Origin: Pseudomonadota bacterium
GTDB lineage: Bacteria > Pseudomonadota > Gammaproteobacteria > Xanthomonadales > Xanthomonadaceae
NCBI GenBank assembly: GCA_029560515.1
Contig: JAKQKT010000372.1
Coordinates: 1-51,357, forward strand
Length of the DNA: 51,357 bases
Direction: 5' to 3'
The notes under the pieces were generated by a model. That model did not search any database. It was given only the letters and a program-made list of their open reading frames with translations, and was not told where the DNA came from. Of the stretch, positions 1 to 9,485 are shown one piece after another. A program made the translations under genes and the position numbers. Position 1 is the stretch's first letter, and each line of letters begins with the position of its first letter.

Positions 1-1260
1 GCCATCTGCCAGCACGATTCTCTGACGCACCCGCCCATCGGCCGAGACTGCGTACAAGACACCACGACGGCCTTCCTTGTTAGCATAAAGCAACATGCTG
101 GCGTTCGGTGCAAAGCTCGGCGACTCGTCGAGGTTGCCGGGGGATAGCGACTGCCAGCTGCCAGAAGCCACATCAAGAATGCTGACCCGATAGACACTGC
201 CTTTGCCCTGAGCGGAAGCGATGCGTTTTCCATCGTAGGATACGCTGGCCTTGGCGTTTGAATCTCCCGAGAAACTCAGGCGGCGCGGCTCTCCGCCATT
301 GGCGGAAACCTGGTAGAGCTGCGGGCGGCCGCCACGGTCGGAAGTGAAGATCAATGACTGGCCATCTGCCGACCAGACCGCTTCGGTATCGATGGAGTAA
401 TGATTGGTGACTTGGGTAAGGCTGCGGCTGGCCAGATCCATCACGTAAATTTCGGGGTTACCGGACTTTGACAGAGTCATTGCCATACGGCGACCATCAG
501 GCGAAAACGATGGTGCGCCATTTATGCCCTTGAAGCTTGCCACCATTTCACGGGCGCCGGTATTGAGCTCCTGGATATAAATGGTCGAATTACCGCGCTC
601 GAAACTGACATAAGCCAGTTTGCGGCCATCGGGACTCCATGCCGGTGAGAGCAATGGTTCGGAATACGTCACGACGTTTTGCGGATTCATGCCATCGGAA
701 TCGGCCACCATCAGCGAATACTTGATGTTCTTGCCGACGCCGTTTGCGGTGACATAGGCGATACGAGTCCAGAAGGCGCCGCGCACGCCGAGAATTTTTT
801 CATAGATTTGATCGGCGATCTGGTGCGAGACATCCCGCAGGCCTTTTGCACGGCTGGTCAGGGACAAGCCCAGCATCCGTTCCTGTTTGGCGACGTCATA
901 GAGTTCATATTCGATGCGATAGCTGCCTTGCGCATCGTCGAGCACACGGCCAACGACCAGAAAATCCTGCTTGGCCAATCGCCAGTCATTGAACTTGACC
1001 TCGCTGCCGCGCGTCGGGCGAGCGATCAAACCGGTTTCCGGCATCGAACGAAATTGACCCGAGCGATTCAAGTCGGCCCGAATGATATCGGACACCTGCA
1101 ATTCGGGTGCCGCGAGCTTGCCCTGATAGGCCATGGGCACCACGGCAATGGGTAAGGAGCCTTCATTGCCCGAGATGACGCCAAGATCGAGAACCTGTGC
1201 CGACAAGGGCGCCGCCATGAAAAGGCAGAGACACATCAGGCGTTGGAAGAAATTTTTCAT
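1..1260 (-). CDS. tolB: Tol-Pal system periplasmic protein TolB (3' end cut off)
   Basis: Periplasmic beta-propeller of the Tol-Pal complex, which links Pal at the outer membrane to TolA during envelope constriction. It is absent from the ORF track because its stop lies outside the window, but minus-strand translation from the ATG at 1260 is open for exactly 420 codons. The start gives a signal peptide (MKNFFQRLMCLCLFMAAPLSA) followed by the TolB N-terminal domain, then WD40-like repeats with the recurring 'SPDGRKLAYVS', 'FSPDGRRMAMT' and 'SYDGKRIAS' motifs. The visible end (RIVLADG) is about ten residues short of the usual 'PAWSPYL'-type C-terminus, so nearly the whole protein is present. 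It begins 5 bases after the tolA stop, as the last visible gene of tolQRAB; pal would be expected next. Confidence 0.96.
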   Translation of the reverse strand, partial: MKNFFQRLMCLCLFMAAPLSAQVLDLGVISGNEGSLPIAVVPMAYQGKLAAPELQVSDIIRADLNRSGQFRSMPETGLIARPTRGSEVKFNDWRLAKQDFLVVGRVLDDAQGSYRIEYELYDVAKQERMLGLSLTSRAKGLRDVSHQIADQIYEKILGVRGAFWTRIAYVTANGVGKNIKYSLMVADSDGMNPQNVVTYSEPLLSPAWSPDGRKLAYVSFERGNSTIYIQELNTGAREMVASFKGINGAPSFSPDGRRMAMTLSKSGNPEIYVMDLASRSLTQVTNHYSIDTEAVWSADGQSLIFTSDRGGRPQLYQVSANGGEPRRLSFSGDSNAKASVSYDGKRIASAQGKGSVYRVSILDVASGSWQSLSPGNLDESPSFAPNASMLLYANKEGRRGVLYAVSADGRVRQRIVLADG

Positions 1261-1265
1261 GGTTT

Positions 1266-2192
1266 TTATTTCTCGCATTGCTCGGAGGGGTAGCAAAGTG
1301 TAAAGGTTTGACGCCGCTGGAACACCGGCTCAAAGCCATAATACGGTAGTGGCGTCAGGCGGACCGCACGTTCGGCACGATCACGTGCCTCGGGCGGAAA
1401 AGGACAGCTGATGAAAGTCACGTCGATCACTTCGCCGCCCGGTGCCTGGGTGAATTCAACCTGGCAACGCTGCAAGGGTTCCGCGCCGTCATGACGCCAA
1501 TTGCTTTCTATGGTTGCCTTGATGGCTGCCTTGTAGCGCGCCAGCAAATCATTTTTTGCGTTTGGATTGCCGCTAGCGGCTACCTGAGGCCCCGGTGTAG
1601 GTCTGGCAGTATCGCTGGACTGCACATCCTGTAATTGTTGCAGGCGTTGCTCTTCCATTTTCGTACGCGAAGCCTGTGCTTTCTGCGCCAGACGAATCGC
1701 TTCCAGTTGCGCAATCTGCTGCTCGCGCAACCGTTGCTTGTTTTCCGCCTGCTGCTGCTTTACGACATCGTCGGTCAAATCGATTTGCGCCTGGCGCCGG
1801 CGTGCTTCACGTTCGGCAATGATTTTTTCTTCGGTTTCCTCGATGGCCAGCTTGCTGATACTTTGCTGGTCTTCGTTGTCAGGATTGATTACCGGCGCCT
1901 GTGCCTGCATCTGCTGCGGTGTTTCCGCCGTTTGCGGATTGGGCTCGGGCTGTGATTGCACCGGCGGTGCAGGTCTTGGCGGCGGTGCAGCTTCCGAATC
2001 ACGAATCGATTTCTGCGCGCGTTTTATATCGGCAGCACTGATCATGACGGAGGCTTGTACCGGTTCGCCTTTTGCCTCGGGCATGACGGCAGTTTCGGAC
2101 AACCATCCGCTCACGATGAAAACAAACAACAACGCCGCATGCAAACACACGGCAATAATGAAACCAACGAGGGTGTCATTGGTTTTTTGCAT
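1266..2192 (-). CDS. tolA: Tol-Pal system protein TolA
   Basis: Inner-membrane protein spanning the periplasm that transmits the TolQR proton-driven force to TolB-Pal. It has 308 residues. One transmembrane helix lies near residues 9-30 (VGFIIAVCLHAALLFVFIVSGW). A Pro/Gln-rich stretch follows, then a charged Ala/Glu/Gln/Arg coiled-coil (about 110-190), which is shorter than the long Lys/Ala domain of E. coli TolA. The C-terminal globular TolA/TonB-like domain has two cysteines (about 243 and 262) and the segment 'RAVRLTPLPYYG'. The ATG overlaps the tolR stop by one base (TAATG), implying translational coupling. The ORFs on the opposite strand here are shadows. Confidence 0.94.
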   Translation of the reverse strand: MQKTNDTLVGFIIAVCLHAALLFVFIVSGWLSETAVMPEAKGEPVQASVMISAADIKRAQKSIRDSEAAPPPRPAPPVQSQPEPNPQTAETPQQMQAQAPVINPDNEDQQSISKLAIEETEEKIIAEREARRRQAQIDLTDDVVKQQQAENKQRLREQQIAQLEAIRLAQKAQASRTKMEEQRLQQLQDVQSSDTARPTPGPQVAASGNPNAKNDLLARYKAAIKATIESNWRHDGAEPLQRCQVEFTQAPGGEVIDVTFISCPFPPEARDRAERAVRLTPLPYYGFEPVFQRRQTFTLCYPSEQCEK

Positions 2193-2632
2193 TACTTGCC
2201 TTTACCTGGCTGGCTCATCATGCCCACGCGCGCCACTTTTGCCTGTTGCAAAAGCACCATCGCACCGTAAACGGCACTGTAGCTGGCATCGTGATCGCCA
2301 GCCACGAATACGGTCAGGTCCTTGTTGGACTGCGTCAGCTGCTCGATGCGCGCAGACAAGGTCGCGGCATTCACTGCTTCACTCGGACTGTCGCCCACGG
2401 CAATGCGGTAGTTGCCGTTGACATCCACAGACACAATGATCGGCTTCTTGTCGGTATTGATGGATTTCGCATTGGAATCAGGAAGATCGACATCGACACC
2501 CAAATTCAACAAGGGAGCCGTCGCCATGAAAATGATCAGCAATACCAGCATCACGTCGATGTAAGGCACGACATTGATTTCGGCCTTCAACTTGCGACGT
2601 TTGCGGTGACGGGTAGAAAATGCGGTACTCAT
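2192..2632 (-). CDS. tolR: Tol-Pal system protein TolR (ExbD/TolR family)
   Basis: Inner-membrane component of the TolQR proton channel. The 146 residues match the family length. The single N-terminal transmembrane helix contains the conserved proton-path aspartate (INVVPYIDVMLVLLIIFMATAPLL, Asp about residue 26), preceded by a positively charged cytoplasmic tail (RHRKRRKLKAEIN). The periplasmic domain follows. A ribosome binding site (AAGGAA) lies eight bases upstream. It sits between tolQ, across a 74-base gap, and tolA, with a one-base overlap. Confidence 0.95.
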   Translation of the reverse strand: MSTAFSTRHRKRRKLKAEINVVPYIDVMLVLLIIFMATAPLLNLGVDVDLPDSNAKSINTDKKPIIVSVDVNGNYRIAVGDSPSEAVNAATLSARIEQLTQSNKDLTVFVAGDHDASYSAVYGAMVLLQQAKVARVGMMSQPGKGK

Positions 2633-2706
2633 GGCGAATTCCTTAACGACCCGCTGAAAATATTGGGGTTAATCGCAGATTATTCGGACCCAGAGGTCCT
2701 GTTGCA

Positions 2707-3477
2707 TCAATCAACATGCGTCTGTCTTTGCAGGATGGACGAAAATTCTTCGGCAAAGCTTTCATAACGCACGCTAAGTCTTTCGACACGCGTGGCATAA
2801 CGGTTATAGGCCCACACTGCGGGAATCGCGACGAACAGACCGATCGCCGTGGCAAGCAGTGCTTCGGAAATACCGGGAGCAACCGCGTCGATGGTGTTTT
2901 GCTTGTTGACGACGATGCCATGGAAAGTGACCATGATGCCGAACACCGTACCGACCAGGCCGACGTAAGGCGCAGTCGAGCCGACATTGGCCAGCATTTC
3001 GAGATTGTGTTCAAGAGCGTCCACTTCACGCGCCAACGTGGCACGCATGGCGCGCTGTGCGCCTTCAAGCTGCACGCGGGCATCGACACTTTTCTTTTGC
3101 CGCAGACGGGAGAATTCCCGGAAACCCGATTCAAAAATGGCCTCAAGACCCGACACATCATGATTGCGATCGGTGGCGTCGCGATAAAGCTGCGTCAATT
3201 CTGCACCGGACCAGAAGCGGCCTTCAAAATCGTCTGCCGACTTATTGGCGCGCGCATAAACCCGCATCTTCGAAAAAATAATGACCCAACTGAATATCGA
3301 AGCCAGCGCGAGCAGGCCGATGATGATTTGCACAGGCAAACTGGCGTGCGAAATCAACTCCCAATAATTCAGTCCGGGGCTGGGCGCCACTGCGGCTGCC
3401 GCAGCTTGCAAAGGCTCTGCCGGCAAAGCCTGCACCGGAGCTGCCGCCAGTTGCAATATTACGTTCATCGCACTCAT
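2707..3477 (-). CDS. tolQ: Tol-Pal system protein TolQ (MotA/TolQ/ExbB family)
   Basis: Polytopic inner-membrane subunit that forms the proton channel with TolR. It has 256 residues with three predicted helices: the first near 47-70 (LPVQIIIGLLALASIFSWVIIFSKM), then two after the long cytoplasmic loop (VGSTAPYVGLVGTVFGIMVTF and AIGLFVAIPAVWAYN). The 'GSTAPYVGLVGTVFGI' segment is the family signature. The N-terminus before helix 1 carries an unusual Ala/Pro-rich stretch of about 30 residues. The start at 3477 has a strong AGGAGA site, and a second in-frame ATG lies three codons further in. It is the first of the tol genes after ybgC, the usual gamma-proteobacterial order. Confidence 0.95.
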   Translation of the reverse strand: MSAMNVILQLAAAPVQALPAEPLQAAAAAVAPSPGLNYWELISHASLPVQIIIGLLALASIFSWVIIFSKMRVYARANKSADDFEGRFWSGAELTQLYRDATDRNHDVSGLEAIFESGFREFSRLRQKKSVDARVQLEGAQRAMRATLAREVDALEHNLEMLANVGSTAPYVGLVGTVFGIMVTFHGIVVNKQNTIDAVAPGISEALLATAIGLFVAIPAVWAYNRYATRVERLSVRYESFAEEFSSILQRQTHVD

Positions 3478-3493
3478 ACACTCTCCTGCATTT

Positions 3494-3901
3494 TTAATTT
3501 TTATTCGCGTTCTGCAACGCCTGGTTTACATGGGTCGGCAAGCCGCAGGGCTTGAAACTACTGGCTCGAAGGCAGGCTATTTTCACGTCGGCCCTGCTCA
3601 GACAGTCCGAACCCCGCCACAGTTCCTGATGCACCCGGAAACTAGCTCGCCCCGACTCCGCAATGCAAACCGTCGCCGAAAGCGAGTCATCGAAATGGGC
3701 CGGTCGTAAAATATCCAAATACGCATCCTTGACCACCAAGATCACATCCTGTTCCTGTCGCAAATCCGTTTGCGAGATACCGGTGCAGCGAAGCCATTCG
3801 GTACGAGCCCGCTCGAAAAAATGCAGGTAGCGTGCGTGATACACCACTCCACCGGCATCGGTATCTTCCCAGTACACCCTTATAGGCCAGCTGAACGTCA
3901 T
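3494..3901 (-). CDS. ybgC: Tol-Pal associated acyl-CoA thioesterase YbgC
   Basis: Hotdog-fold acyl-CoA thioesterase of the 4-hydroxybenzoyl-CoA thioesterase type, invariably linked to the tol genes and thought to act in phospholipid metabolism at the membrane. The signature 'YWEDTDAGGVVYHARYLHFFERARTEWL' contains the catalytic aspartate (DTDAGG). The ORF track extends to 3949, but that position is a TTG inside the end of ruvB. The ATG at 3901 (MTFSWPIRVYWEDTD) gives 135 residues and aligns with the E. coli start, so I use it, although no clear ribosome binding site is visible. It lies 41 bases after the ruvB stop and 16 before tolQ. Confidence 0.93.
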   Translation of the reverse strand: MTFSWPIRVYWEDTDAGGVVYHARYLHFFERARTEWLRCTGISQTDLRQEQDVILVVKDAYLDILRPAHFDDSLSATVCIAESGRASFRVHQELWRGSDCLSRADVKIACLRASSFKPCGLPTHVNQALQNANKN

Positions 3902-3941
3902 GGAATAATTGCCGTTTGCGGCTTCAACATCGCCGGAACCA

Positions 3942-4982
3942 TCATTCAAGCTCGGGCTCGATAGCCGACAAATCGGATGCCGGGCGACGCGGAGCTTTCA
4001 ATCCCAGATGGATATAGGCTTTATGCGTGGCCATGCGGCCACGCGCCGTGCGGATAATAAAACCCTGCTGGATCAGAAAGGGTTCGATCACGTCTTCCAG
4101 CGTACCGCGTTCTTCCGACAAGGCTGCCGCAAGTGATTCGATACCGACCGGACCACCATCGAAATTGTCGATCATCAGGCGCAGCATGCGCCGATCAATT
4201 TCATCAAAGCCCTCGGGATCGACCTTCAACATCTGCATCGCCGCCTGCGCGATGGCCGCATCGATATGGCCATTGCCTTTCACCTGTGCGTAATCGCGGA
4301 CCCGGCGCAGCAAGCGATTGGCGATACGCGGTGTGCCACGCGAACGACAGGCGATTTCACTCGCACCCTCGGCATCACAATCGATATTCAGGATCGTGGC
4401 CGAACGCCGCACGATTCGCGTCAATTCCTCGTTCGTATAGAAAGCCAGGCGCTGCACGATGCCGAAACGATCACGCAAGGGTCCGGTCAGCAAGCCGGCG
4501 CGCGTCGTCGCACCAATCAGGGTAAACGGCGGCAAATCCAGTTTGATCGAACGGGCGGCCGGGCCTTCACCAATCATGATATCGATCTGGAAGTCTTCCA
4601 TCGCCGGATACAGCACTTCTTCGACCACGGGCGACAGGCGGTGGATTTCATCGATGAATAAAACATCATGCGGCTGCAAATTGGTCAACAAAGCCGCAAG
4701 GTCGCCGGCACGTTCAATCACGGGTCCGGAAGTCGAACGGATGTTGACGCCCATTTCATTTGCAATCACGTGGCTCAGGGTGGTTTTACCCAAGCCCGGC
4801 GGACCGAAAATCAGCACATGGTCAAGCGAATCGCCGCGACGCTTTGAGGCTTCGATGAAAATTTTCATCTGCTCGCGCACGGCTTCCTGGCCAAGATATT
4901 CATCCAGTTTTTTCGGACGGATACTGGCTTCCGCAATATCGTCCTCACGGGTTGCGCTGGTGGAGATGATGCGATCATTCAT
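3942..4982 (-). CDS. ruvB: Holliday junction branch migration ATPase RuvB
   Basis: AAA+ hexameric motor that drives branch migration of Holliday junctions with RuvA and hands them to RuvC. It has 346 residues, close to the usual 336-350. Walker A (GPPGLGKT) is at residues 60-67, Walker B (DEIH) at 111-114, sensor 1 is in 'LIGATTRAG', and the arginine-finger region is 'GPLRDRFG'. The C-terminal winged helix ends with '[18 protein letters not shown]', typical of RuvB. The start overlaps the kup stop (TGATG). Unlike E. coli, kup separates ruvB from ruvA and ruvC. Confidence 0.97.
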   Translation of the reverse strand: MNDRIISTSATREDDIAEASIRPKKLDEYLGQEAVREQMKIFIEASKRRGDSLDHVLIFGPPGLGKTTLSHVIANEMGVNIRSTSGPVIERAGDLAALLTNLQPHDVLFIDEIHRLSPVVEEVLYPAMEDFQIDIMIGEGPAARSIKLDLPPFTLIGATTRAGLLTGPLRDRFGIVQRLAFYTNEELTRIVRRSATILNIDCDAEGASEIACRSRGTPRIANRLLRRVRDYAQVKGNGHIDAAIAQAAMQMLKVDPEGFDEIDRRMLRLMIDNFDGGPVGIESLAAALSEERGTLEDVIEPFLIQQGFIIRTARGRMATHKAYIHLGLKAPRRPASDLSAIEPELE

Positions 4983-6868
4983 CAGATGGCCACCTTCGTT
5001 CCCAGCTCTACCAGACGATCACCCGGAATGCCGAAGAATTCCGTGGCTGACGTGGCGTTGCGAGACATGAACAGGAATAGCTTGTCACGCCACAGCGCCA
5101 TGCCCTGATCTGCACTGGCTGTCAGTGCCTCGCGGCTGGCAAAGAAGGTCGTGTCCATCGGATCGAATGCAGGCCCCGGGATGGACCAGCGCTTGAGGGC
5201 TTTCGGCACATCGGGATCTTCCATATAGCCGTAGCGCAAAGTGAGACGCGCAAAGCCATGTCCCAGATCTGTATGGGCAACCCGTTCGTTGTCGTCCGCA
5301 CGCGGCACGCCAAGGGTTTCCACCGAGAGAAACACATTGCGTTCGTGCAGCACTTTATTGTGTTTCAGATTATGCAGAAGTGCGGGCGGCATGTAGTCGT
5401 TCGATGGCGTCATGAAGATCGCGGTGCCGCTGACACGAACCGGCGGATCCACCATTACGCTTTGCACAAAATGCTCGATACGCAAACTATCGCGATTGAC
5501 TTGCTCGCGCACAAGGTCACGTCCGCGGCGCCAGGTGCGCATGATCGTGAACACGATCATTGTGATCGCAAACGGCACCCAGGCACCATGAAAAAACTTC
5601 ACGGCATTCGCACTGAAAAGGGCGCTGTCGATCACGAAGTAAATTCCGCCAACAATGAAAATGGCCCAGCTCGGCCAGCCCCAGCGAGACGATGCCAGAA
5701 TCATCAGCAGCACCGTATCAATCAACATGGCGCCGGTAACCGACACACCATAGGCGGATGCCAGATTGCTGGAAGTCTTGAAGCTCACGACCAGAATCAT
5801 CACCACGATAAGCAGGATTCGATTTACCCAGGGCACGTAAACCTGGCCGATAGTCTCGTCGGAAGTATGGACAAGCTTGAGACGCGGCAGGTAACCCAGC
5901 TGCACGGCTTGGCGCGCCAGCGAGAACGCGCCGGAAATAACCGCTTGCGATGCAATCACGGTTGCCAGCATGGCGAGGCCAATCGCGGGATACAGCAGGA
6001 CATCGGGCACCATGTGATAAAACGGATTGGCAACCGCTTCCGGATTCGCCAACACCAAAGCACCCTGCCCGAAATAATTCAGCAGTAGACAGGGCATCAC
6101 GAAGCCAAGCCAGGCGTAACGAATGGGAATGCGACCAAAATGGCCCATGTCGGCATACAGCGCTTCGCCGCCGGTAACCGCGAGTACCACGGCGCCGAGT
6201 GCGAGCCAGGCTGTCTTGCCGTGCTCGATAAAAAAGTTCACCGCGTAATGCGGGCTCAGCGCCTGCAGGATGACCGGATTTTTGATGATCTGCACAAAGC
6301 CAAGCACGGCCAATACAACAAACCACAGAATCATTACCGGGCCGAACATTTTACCGACTTTATCGGTACCCCGCCGCTGAACGGCGAACAAGACCAGCAG
6401 CACGGCAATCGAAATCGGTACGACATAGGGTTTGAAAGCGGGTGTGGCGACCTCAAAACCTTCCGCTGCCGACAGCACCGACATGGCCGGCGTAATCACG
6501 GCATCGCCGAAAAACAAGGCTGTCCCCAAAATACTCAGAATGCCGACGGTATAGGTGAGTGGCGATGCTATCGGCAGATTGCGCCTGACCACGGTCATCA
6601 AAGCAAGAATACCGCCCTCGCCCCGGTTGTCCGCACGCATCACCACCATCACGTACTTAATGGTGACAATAAGCAGCATGGCCCAAAAGACCAGGCTCAG
6701 GATGCCGAATACGTTATCTCGATCAGGATGCAGGCCATAGGCATGGCCAAAGGCTTCCTTAATCGTGTAAAGCGGACTGGTACCGATATCGCCAAATACT
6801 ACGCCGATCGCGCCCATGACCAAGGGCGCAAGTTTTTTCGAGCCGTGCCCATCTTCAATTTGTGACAT
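4982..6868 (-). CDS. kup: Low-affinity potassium transporter Kup
   Basis: KUP/HAK/KT family K+/H+ symporter of the inner membrane. It has 628 residues, as in E. coli Kup (622). The N-terminal signature is '[23 protein letters not shown]', about twelve hydrophobic helices follow to about residue 450, and a soluble C-terminal domain contains the conserved '[28 protein letters not shown]'. It is embedded in the ruv cluster: its stop overlaps the ruvB ATG, and ruvA ends 17 bases upstream of its start. The same ruvA-kup-ruvB order is known to me from Xanthomonas/Xylella, which is one basis for the taxonomic guess. There is no sign that K+ transport relates to recombination; co-transcription is probably incidental. 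Confidence 0.96.
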   Translation of the reverse strand: MSQIEDGHGSKKLAPLVMGAIGVVFGDIGTSPLYTIKEAFGHAYGLHPDRDNVFGILSLVFWAMLLIVTIKYVMVVMRADNRGEGGILALMTVVRRNLPIASPLTYTVGILSILGTALFFGDAVITPAMSVLSAAEGFEVATPAFKPYVVPISIAVLLVLFAVQRRGTDKVGKMFGPVMILWFVVLAVLGFVQIIKNPVILQALSPHYAVNFFIEHGKTAWLALGAVVLAVTGGEALYADMGHFGRIPIRYAWLGFVMPCLLLNYFGQGALVLANPEAVANPFYHMVPDVLLYPAIGLAMLATVIASQAVISGAFSLARQAVQLGYLPRLKLVHTSDETIGQVYVPWVNRILLIVVMILVVSFKTSSNLASAYGVSVTGAMLIDTVLLMILASSRWGWPSWAIFIVGGIYFVIDSALFSANAVKFFHGAWVPFAITMIVFTIMRTWRRGRDLVREQVNRDSLRIEHFVQSVMVDPPVRVSGTAIFMTPSNDYMPPALLHNLKHNKVLHERNVFLSVETLGVPRADDNERVAHTDLGHGFARLTLRYGYMEDPDVPKALKRWSIPGPAFDPMDTTFFASREALTASADQGMALWRDKLFLFMSRNATSATEFFGIPGDRLVELGTKVAI

Positions 6869-6885
6869 GGATTTTTCCAGACAAC

Positions 6886-7479
6886 CTAGCTGCGAAGTGC
6901 GGATTTTAGCGCTTTTCGGATGATATCTTCAGCCGAATCACCGGTTTCCGCGATTTTGACCATTTTGCTGATTTCGGCCGGCTTGTAGCCCAGCTGTTGC
7001 AGGGCAATGCTGGCCTCGCTGACAGGATCGGCAGGTATATCCCGGCTGCCTGAAAACAGTATTGATCCGCTGATCAAATCGGCCGCACGATCACGTAATT
7101 CCACCACGATGCGCTCGGCCGTTTTCTTGCCGATGCCCGGGATGCGGCAAAGAGCCGTGACATCACCGCTTTGCACCAGACGAGCAAACTCATCGACGCT
7201 GGAGCCCGACAAAACCGCGAGCGCGATTTTTGCGCCGATACCCGAAACTTTCTGGACTTCGCGAAAAAGCCGGCGCTCGTGCTCGCGCATGAAACCGTAA
7301 AGGGCAACCGAATCTTCCTTCACCGCATAATGGGTAAACAGGAATACTTCACGGCCCAGTTCCGGTAGATCATAAAAAGTGGACATCGGTGCTTCGAGTT
7401 CATAACCGACGCCTTGAACGTCTATCACCAGCCAGGGCGGTGATTTATGGATCAAAATCCCTTTCAAGCGACCAATCAT
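6886..7479 (-). CDS. ruvA: Holliday junction DNA helicase subunit RuvA
   Basis: Tetrameric protein that binds the four-way junction and loads RuvB. The track starts at 7491 ([11 protein letters not shown]), but a GGAGA site sits just upstream of the second ATG at 7479. That gives the universal 'MIGRLKG' N-terminus and 197 residues (usual 190-205), and it overlaps the ruvC stop by four bases (ATGA). The domains are the OB-fold (1-62), the helix-hairpin-helix pair ('[15 protein letters not shown]' and '[16 protein letters not shown]'), a flexible linker and the C-terminal RuvB-binding three-helix domain ('[16 protein letters not shown]'). Confidence 0.97.
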   Translation of the reverse strand: MIGRLKGILIHKSPPWLVIDVQGVGYELEAPMSTFYDLPELGREVFLFTHYAVKEDSVALYGFMREHERRLFREVQKVSGIGAKIALAVLSGSSVDEFARLVQSGDVTALCRIPGIGKKTAERIVVELRDRAADLISGSILFSGSRDIPADPVSEASIALQQLGYKPAEISKMVKIAETGDSAEDIIRKALKSALRS

Positions 7480-7997
7480 TTGCGTCTCCATAATTGCTGT
7501 GCGCTAACGCCCACCCGATTTACCGCCGCACGCAAATGGGCATGCGTCAATGCAACGCCCAGCGCATCGGCAGCATCGGCCTGCAGTTTTCCGTGCAGGT
7601 TCAACATGATTCCCACCATATGCTGCACCTGTACTTTATCTGCCCCGCCCTTGCCAACCACGGCCAGTTTGATTTCTTTCGCCGCATATTCATGTATCGG
7701 CAAATCCCGCATCACGGCGGCGCACATCGCGGCACCACGAGCTTGCCCCAGCTTCAGGGCGGAATCGGGATTCTTCGCCATGAACACTTTTTCGATCGCG
7801 ACTTCTTCGGGTTTGTATTTTTCGATGATTGCACCCAACTCATCGAGCAATATTTTCAGGCGCTTCGGAAAATCGTCGGCGCCAAGCAAAACAATCGGTG
7901 CATGGAACACATGTACGCAGCGTCCGGTGGCATCGGAATCGACAATGCCGACACCGGTGCGTTGCGAGCCAGGGTCGATACCGAGGATGCGTGTCAT
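7476..7997 (-). CDS. ruvC: Crossover junction endodeoxyribonuclease RuvC
   Basis: RNase H-fold Holliday junction resolvase. It has 173 residues, the E. coli length. The catalytic acidic residues are recognisable: Asp7 in '[12 protein letters not shown]', Glu in '[11 protein letters not shown]', and the C-terminal '[12 protein letters not shown]' pair. The phenylalanine-bearing '[19 protein letters not shown]' loop is as in the family. It ends with the ATGA overlap to ruvA and follows yebC by 15 bases, giving the conserved yebC-ruvC-ruvA order. Confidence 0.97.
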   Translation of the reverse strand: MTRILGIDPGSQRTGVGIVDSDATGRCVHVFHAPIVLLGADDFPKRLKILLDELGAIIEKYKPEEVAIEKVFMAKNPDSALKLGQARGAAMCAAVMRDLPIHEYAAKEIKLAVVGKGGADKVQVQHMVGIMLNLHGKLQADAADALGVALTHAHLRAAVNRVGVSAQQLWRRK

Positions 7998-8012
7998 ACA
8001 ATGTTACTCGGC

Positions 8013-8744
8013 TTACGAATAAGCATCTTCACCCAATTCGGCATTCGAATAGACATTCTGCACATCGTCCAGATCTTCAAGCATGCTCAGCATCTTGACG
8101 ACTTGTTTGGCGACATCGCCTTCGACGGCGATATCGTTGTCGGCACGCATGGTGACTTCCGCTTCGATGTATTTCAGCGAAGCGGCATCCATGGCGGTTT
8201 TAACCGATTCAAAATTTTCCGGCGTGGCGATGACGTCGATGTAGCCGTCTTCCGGATAAACCACGACGTCGTCGGCACCGGCATCGATCGCGATTTCGGT
8301 AATTTTGTCTTCATCGCTACCCGGTTCGAATGTAATCACGCCGAGCTTCTTGAACATGAAAGCCACCGAACCTTCGCTGCCCATATTGCCGCCGCATTTG
8401 CTGAAGGCATGGCGCACTTCGGCGACGGTCCGCAACTTGTTTTCGGTCAGGCAGTCCACCAGCACGGCAATACCGCCGGGCGCATAGCCTTCATAACGGA
8501 TTTCCTCGTAGTTGATGCCGTCAAGTTCGCCGGTAGCTTTCTTGATCGCGCGTTCAATCACGTCCTTGCTCATGTTCATGGCTAGCGATTTGTCCATGGC
8601 AAGACGCAGGCGCGAATTGGTTTTAGGATCACCGCCGCCATTGCGTGCAGCCACGCCGATTTCACGAATCAGCTTGGTGAAAATTTGCCCGCGCTTGGCG
8701 TCTTGCACGCCTTTGCGACCTGCGATGGATGGCCCTCTGCCCAT
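8013..8744 (-). CDS. yebC: YebC/PmpR family DNA-binding regulatory protein
   Basis: Widely conserved three-domain protein usually annotated as a transcriptional regulator. Recent work also links the family to translation of proline-rich motifs, so its role in this organism is uncertain. It has 243 residues. The N-terminus '[29 protein letters not shown]' is the family hallmark, followed by '[21 protein letters not shown]' and '[23 protein letters not shown]'. It is located just upstream of ruvC, as in very many bacteria. The hydrolase gene upstream ends about 60 bases away. Confidence 0.95.
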   Translation of the reverse strand: MGRGPSIAGRKGVQDAKRGQIFTKLIREIGVAARNGGGDPKTNSRLRLAMDKSLAMNMSKDVIERAIKKATGELDGINYEEIRYEGYAPGGIAVLVDCLTENKLRTVAEVRHAFSKCGGNMGSEGSVAFMFKKLGVITFEPGSDEDKITEIAIDAGADDVVVYPEDGYIDVIATPENFESVKTAMDAASLKYIEAEVTMRADNDIAVEGDVAKQVVKMLSMLEDLDDVQNVYSNAELGEDAYS

Positions 8745-8804
8745 ACTGAAATATCCGTTTCTAAAGTGTTGATGACAAGGCGTGATTATAGCCCGTGGCC
8801 ATGG

Positions 8805-9422
8805 CTAACGCTCAAAACGACCGTTTTGCAGGAAGTTGGCGGTAAGCTCGGCCACCTCTTTCGAAAAAACCAGACCCGTATGCGATGTCGGCAAGACATG
8901 ATGCTCGCGCAAGCCGGGAATACGGGTCTCCCATACGGCCACAGTGCCGTCGTGCAGGCCATCGAATTTCCGGATGATTTGACCGAGACCTCGACCCTTG
9001 GCACCGGCAATCACGCCGACCTCGCGACCATCGGGTACATGCATCAGACCGCCACGCAACAGCGGCCCGCTTTTACCCGTCATGAAACCTAGATGTTTTT
9101 CGTGCAGCACGCGTGCGGTACTGCTGCCGGCCAATGGCGAACCAAGACAGACGACGCGCCCCGTCGGCAGTTTCTGATACCGGTTCAGGGTTTCAATCGC
9201 CATCAAGCCGCCGAGGCTGTGCCCGACAAGATGTACGGGGCCGTTGCCGAAGCCGTATAACTTCATCGCCAATTTCTCCATCGATTTCGACGGCGTGCGG
9301 AACAAACTGGCGTAATCAAAACGAATCGGCGCAAAGCCGCGTGCCTTCAGGCGGCTCGAGAGCATCAACAGGGCGGGACTGCGCATCCATACGCCATGTA
9401 GCAACACCACCGGTTCCGCCAT
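8805..9422 (-). CDS. Alpha/beta hydrolase, lipase/esterase-like
   Basis: Small alpha/beta-hydrolase of 205 residues. The nucleophile elbow 'LVGHSLGGLMAIE' (Ser) follows an oxyanion-type 'VVLLHGVWMRSPALL' N-terminus. A candidate catalytic His is in 'TSHTGLVFSKEV' near the C-terminus. There is no signal peptide, so it is probably cytoplasmic; the substrate is unknown. The track start at 9464 falls inside a 30-base perfect palindrome. The ATG at 9422 (MAEPVVLLHG) has an AGGGGAAAG site eight bases upstream and is preferred. The gene lies between aspS and yebC, a position I do not link to a function. Confidence 0.82.
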   Translation of the reverse strand: MAEPVVLLHGVWMRSPALLMLSSRLKARGFAPIRFDYASLFRTPSKSMEKLAMKLYGFGNGPVHLVGHSLGGLMAIETLNRYQKLPTGRVVCLGSPLAGSSTARVLHEKHLGFMTGKSGPLLRGGLMHVPDGREVGVIAGAKGRGLGQIIRKFDGLHDGTVAVWETRIPGLREHHVLPTSHTGLVFSKEVAELTANFLQNGRFER

Positions 9423-9448
9423 GCGGAGCTTTCCCCTTGCTTGAAAGT

Positions 9449-9478
9449 CGTAGGGGCGATTCATGAATCGCCCCTACG
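9449..9478. repeat. Perfect 30-base palindromic repeat (REP-like)
   Basis: CGTAGGGGCGATTCA is followed directly by its reverse complement TGAATCGCCCCTACG. It lies between the aspS stop (9486) and the hydrolase start (9422). A truncated copy of the same outer arms (taggggcgcccctac) occurs at 41887. The form is that of a dispersed palindromic repeat. It has no U-tract, so it is not a classical terminator but could stall or stabilise the transcript. Confidence 0.85.
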
Positions 9479-9485
9479 GGTATTT

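Noticed and set aside
2686-2699. GGACC-CAGA-GGTCC hairpin in the tolQ-tolR gap
   Set aside because: Only five base pairs and no T-tract; too weak to call a terminator or attenuator although the 74-base gap is long for this operon.
3902-3949. Upstream start for ybgC
   Set aside because: The codon at 3949 is TTG inside ruvB; the ATG at 3901 matches the family start and length.
9423-9464. Extended N-terminus of the hydrolase in the ORF track
   Set aside because: The extra codons come from a 30-base palindromic repeat; the ATG at 9422 has its own RBS and begins the recognised fold.
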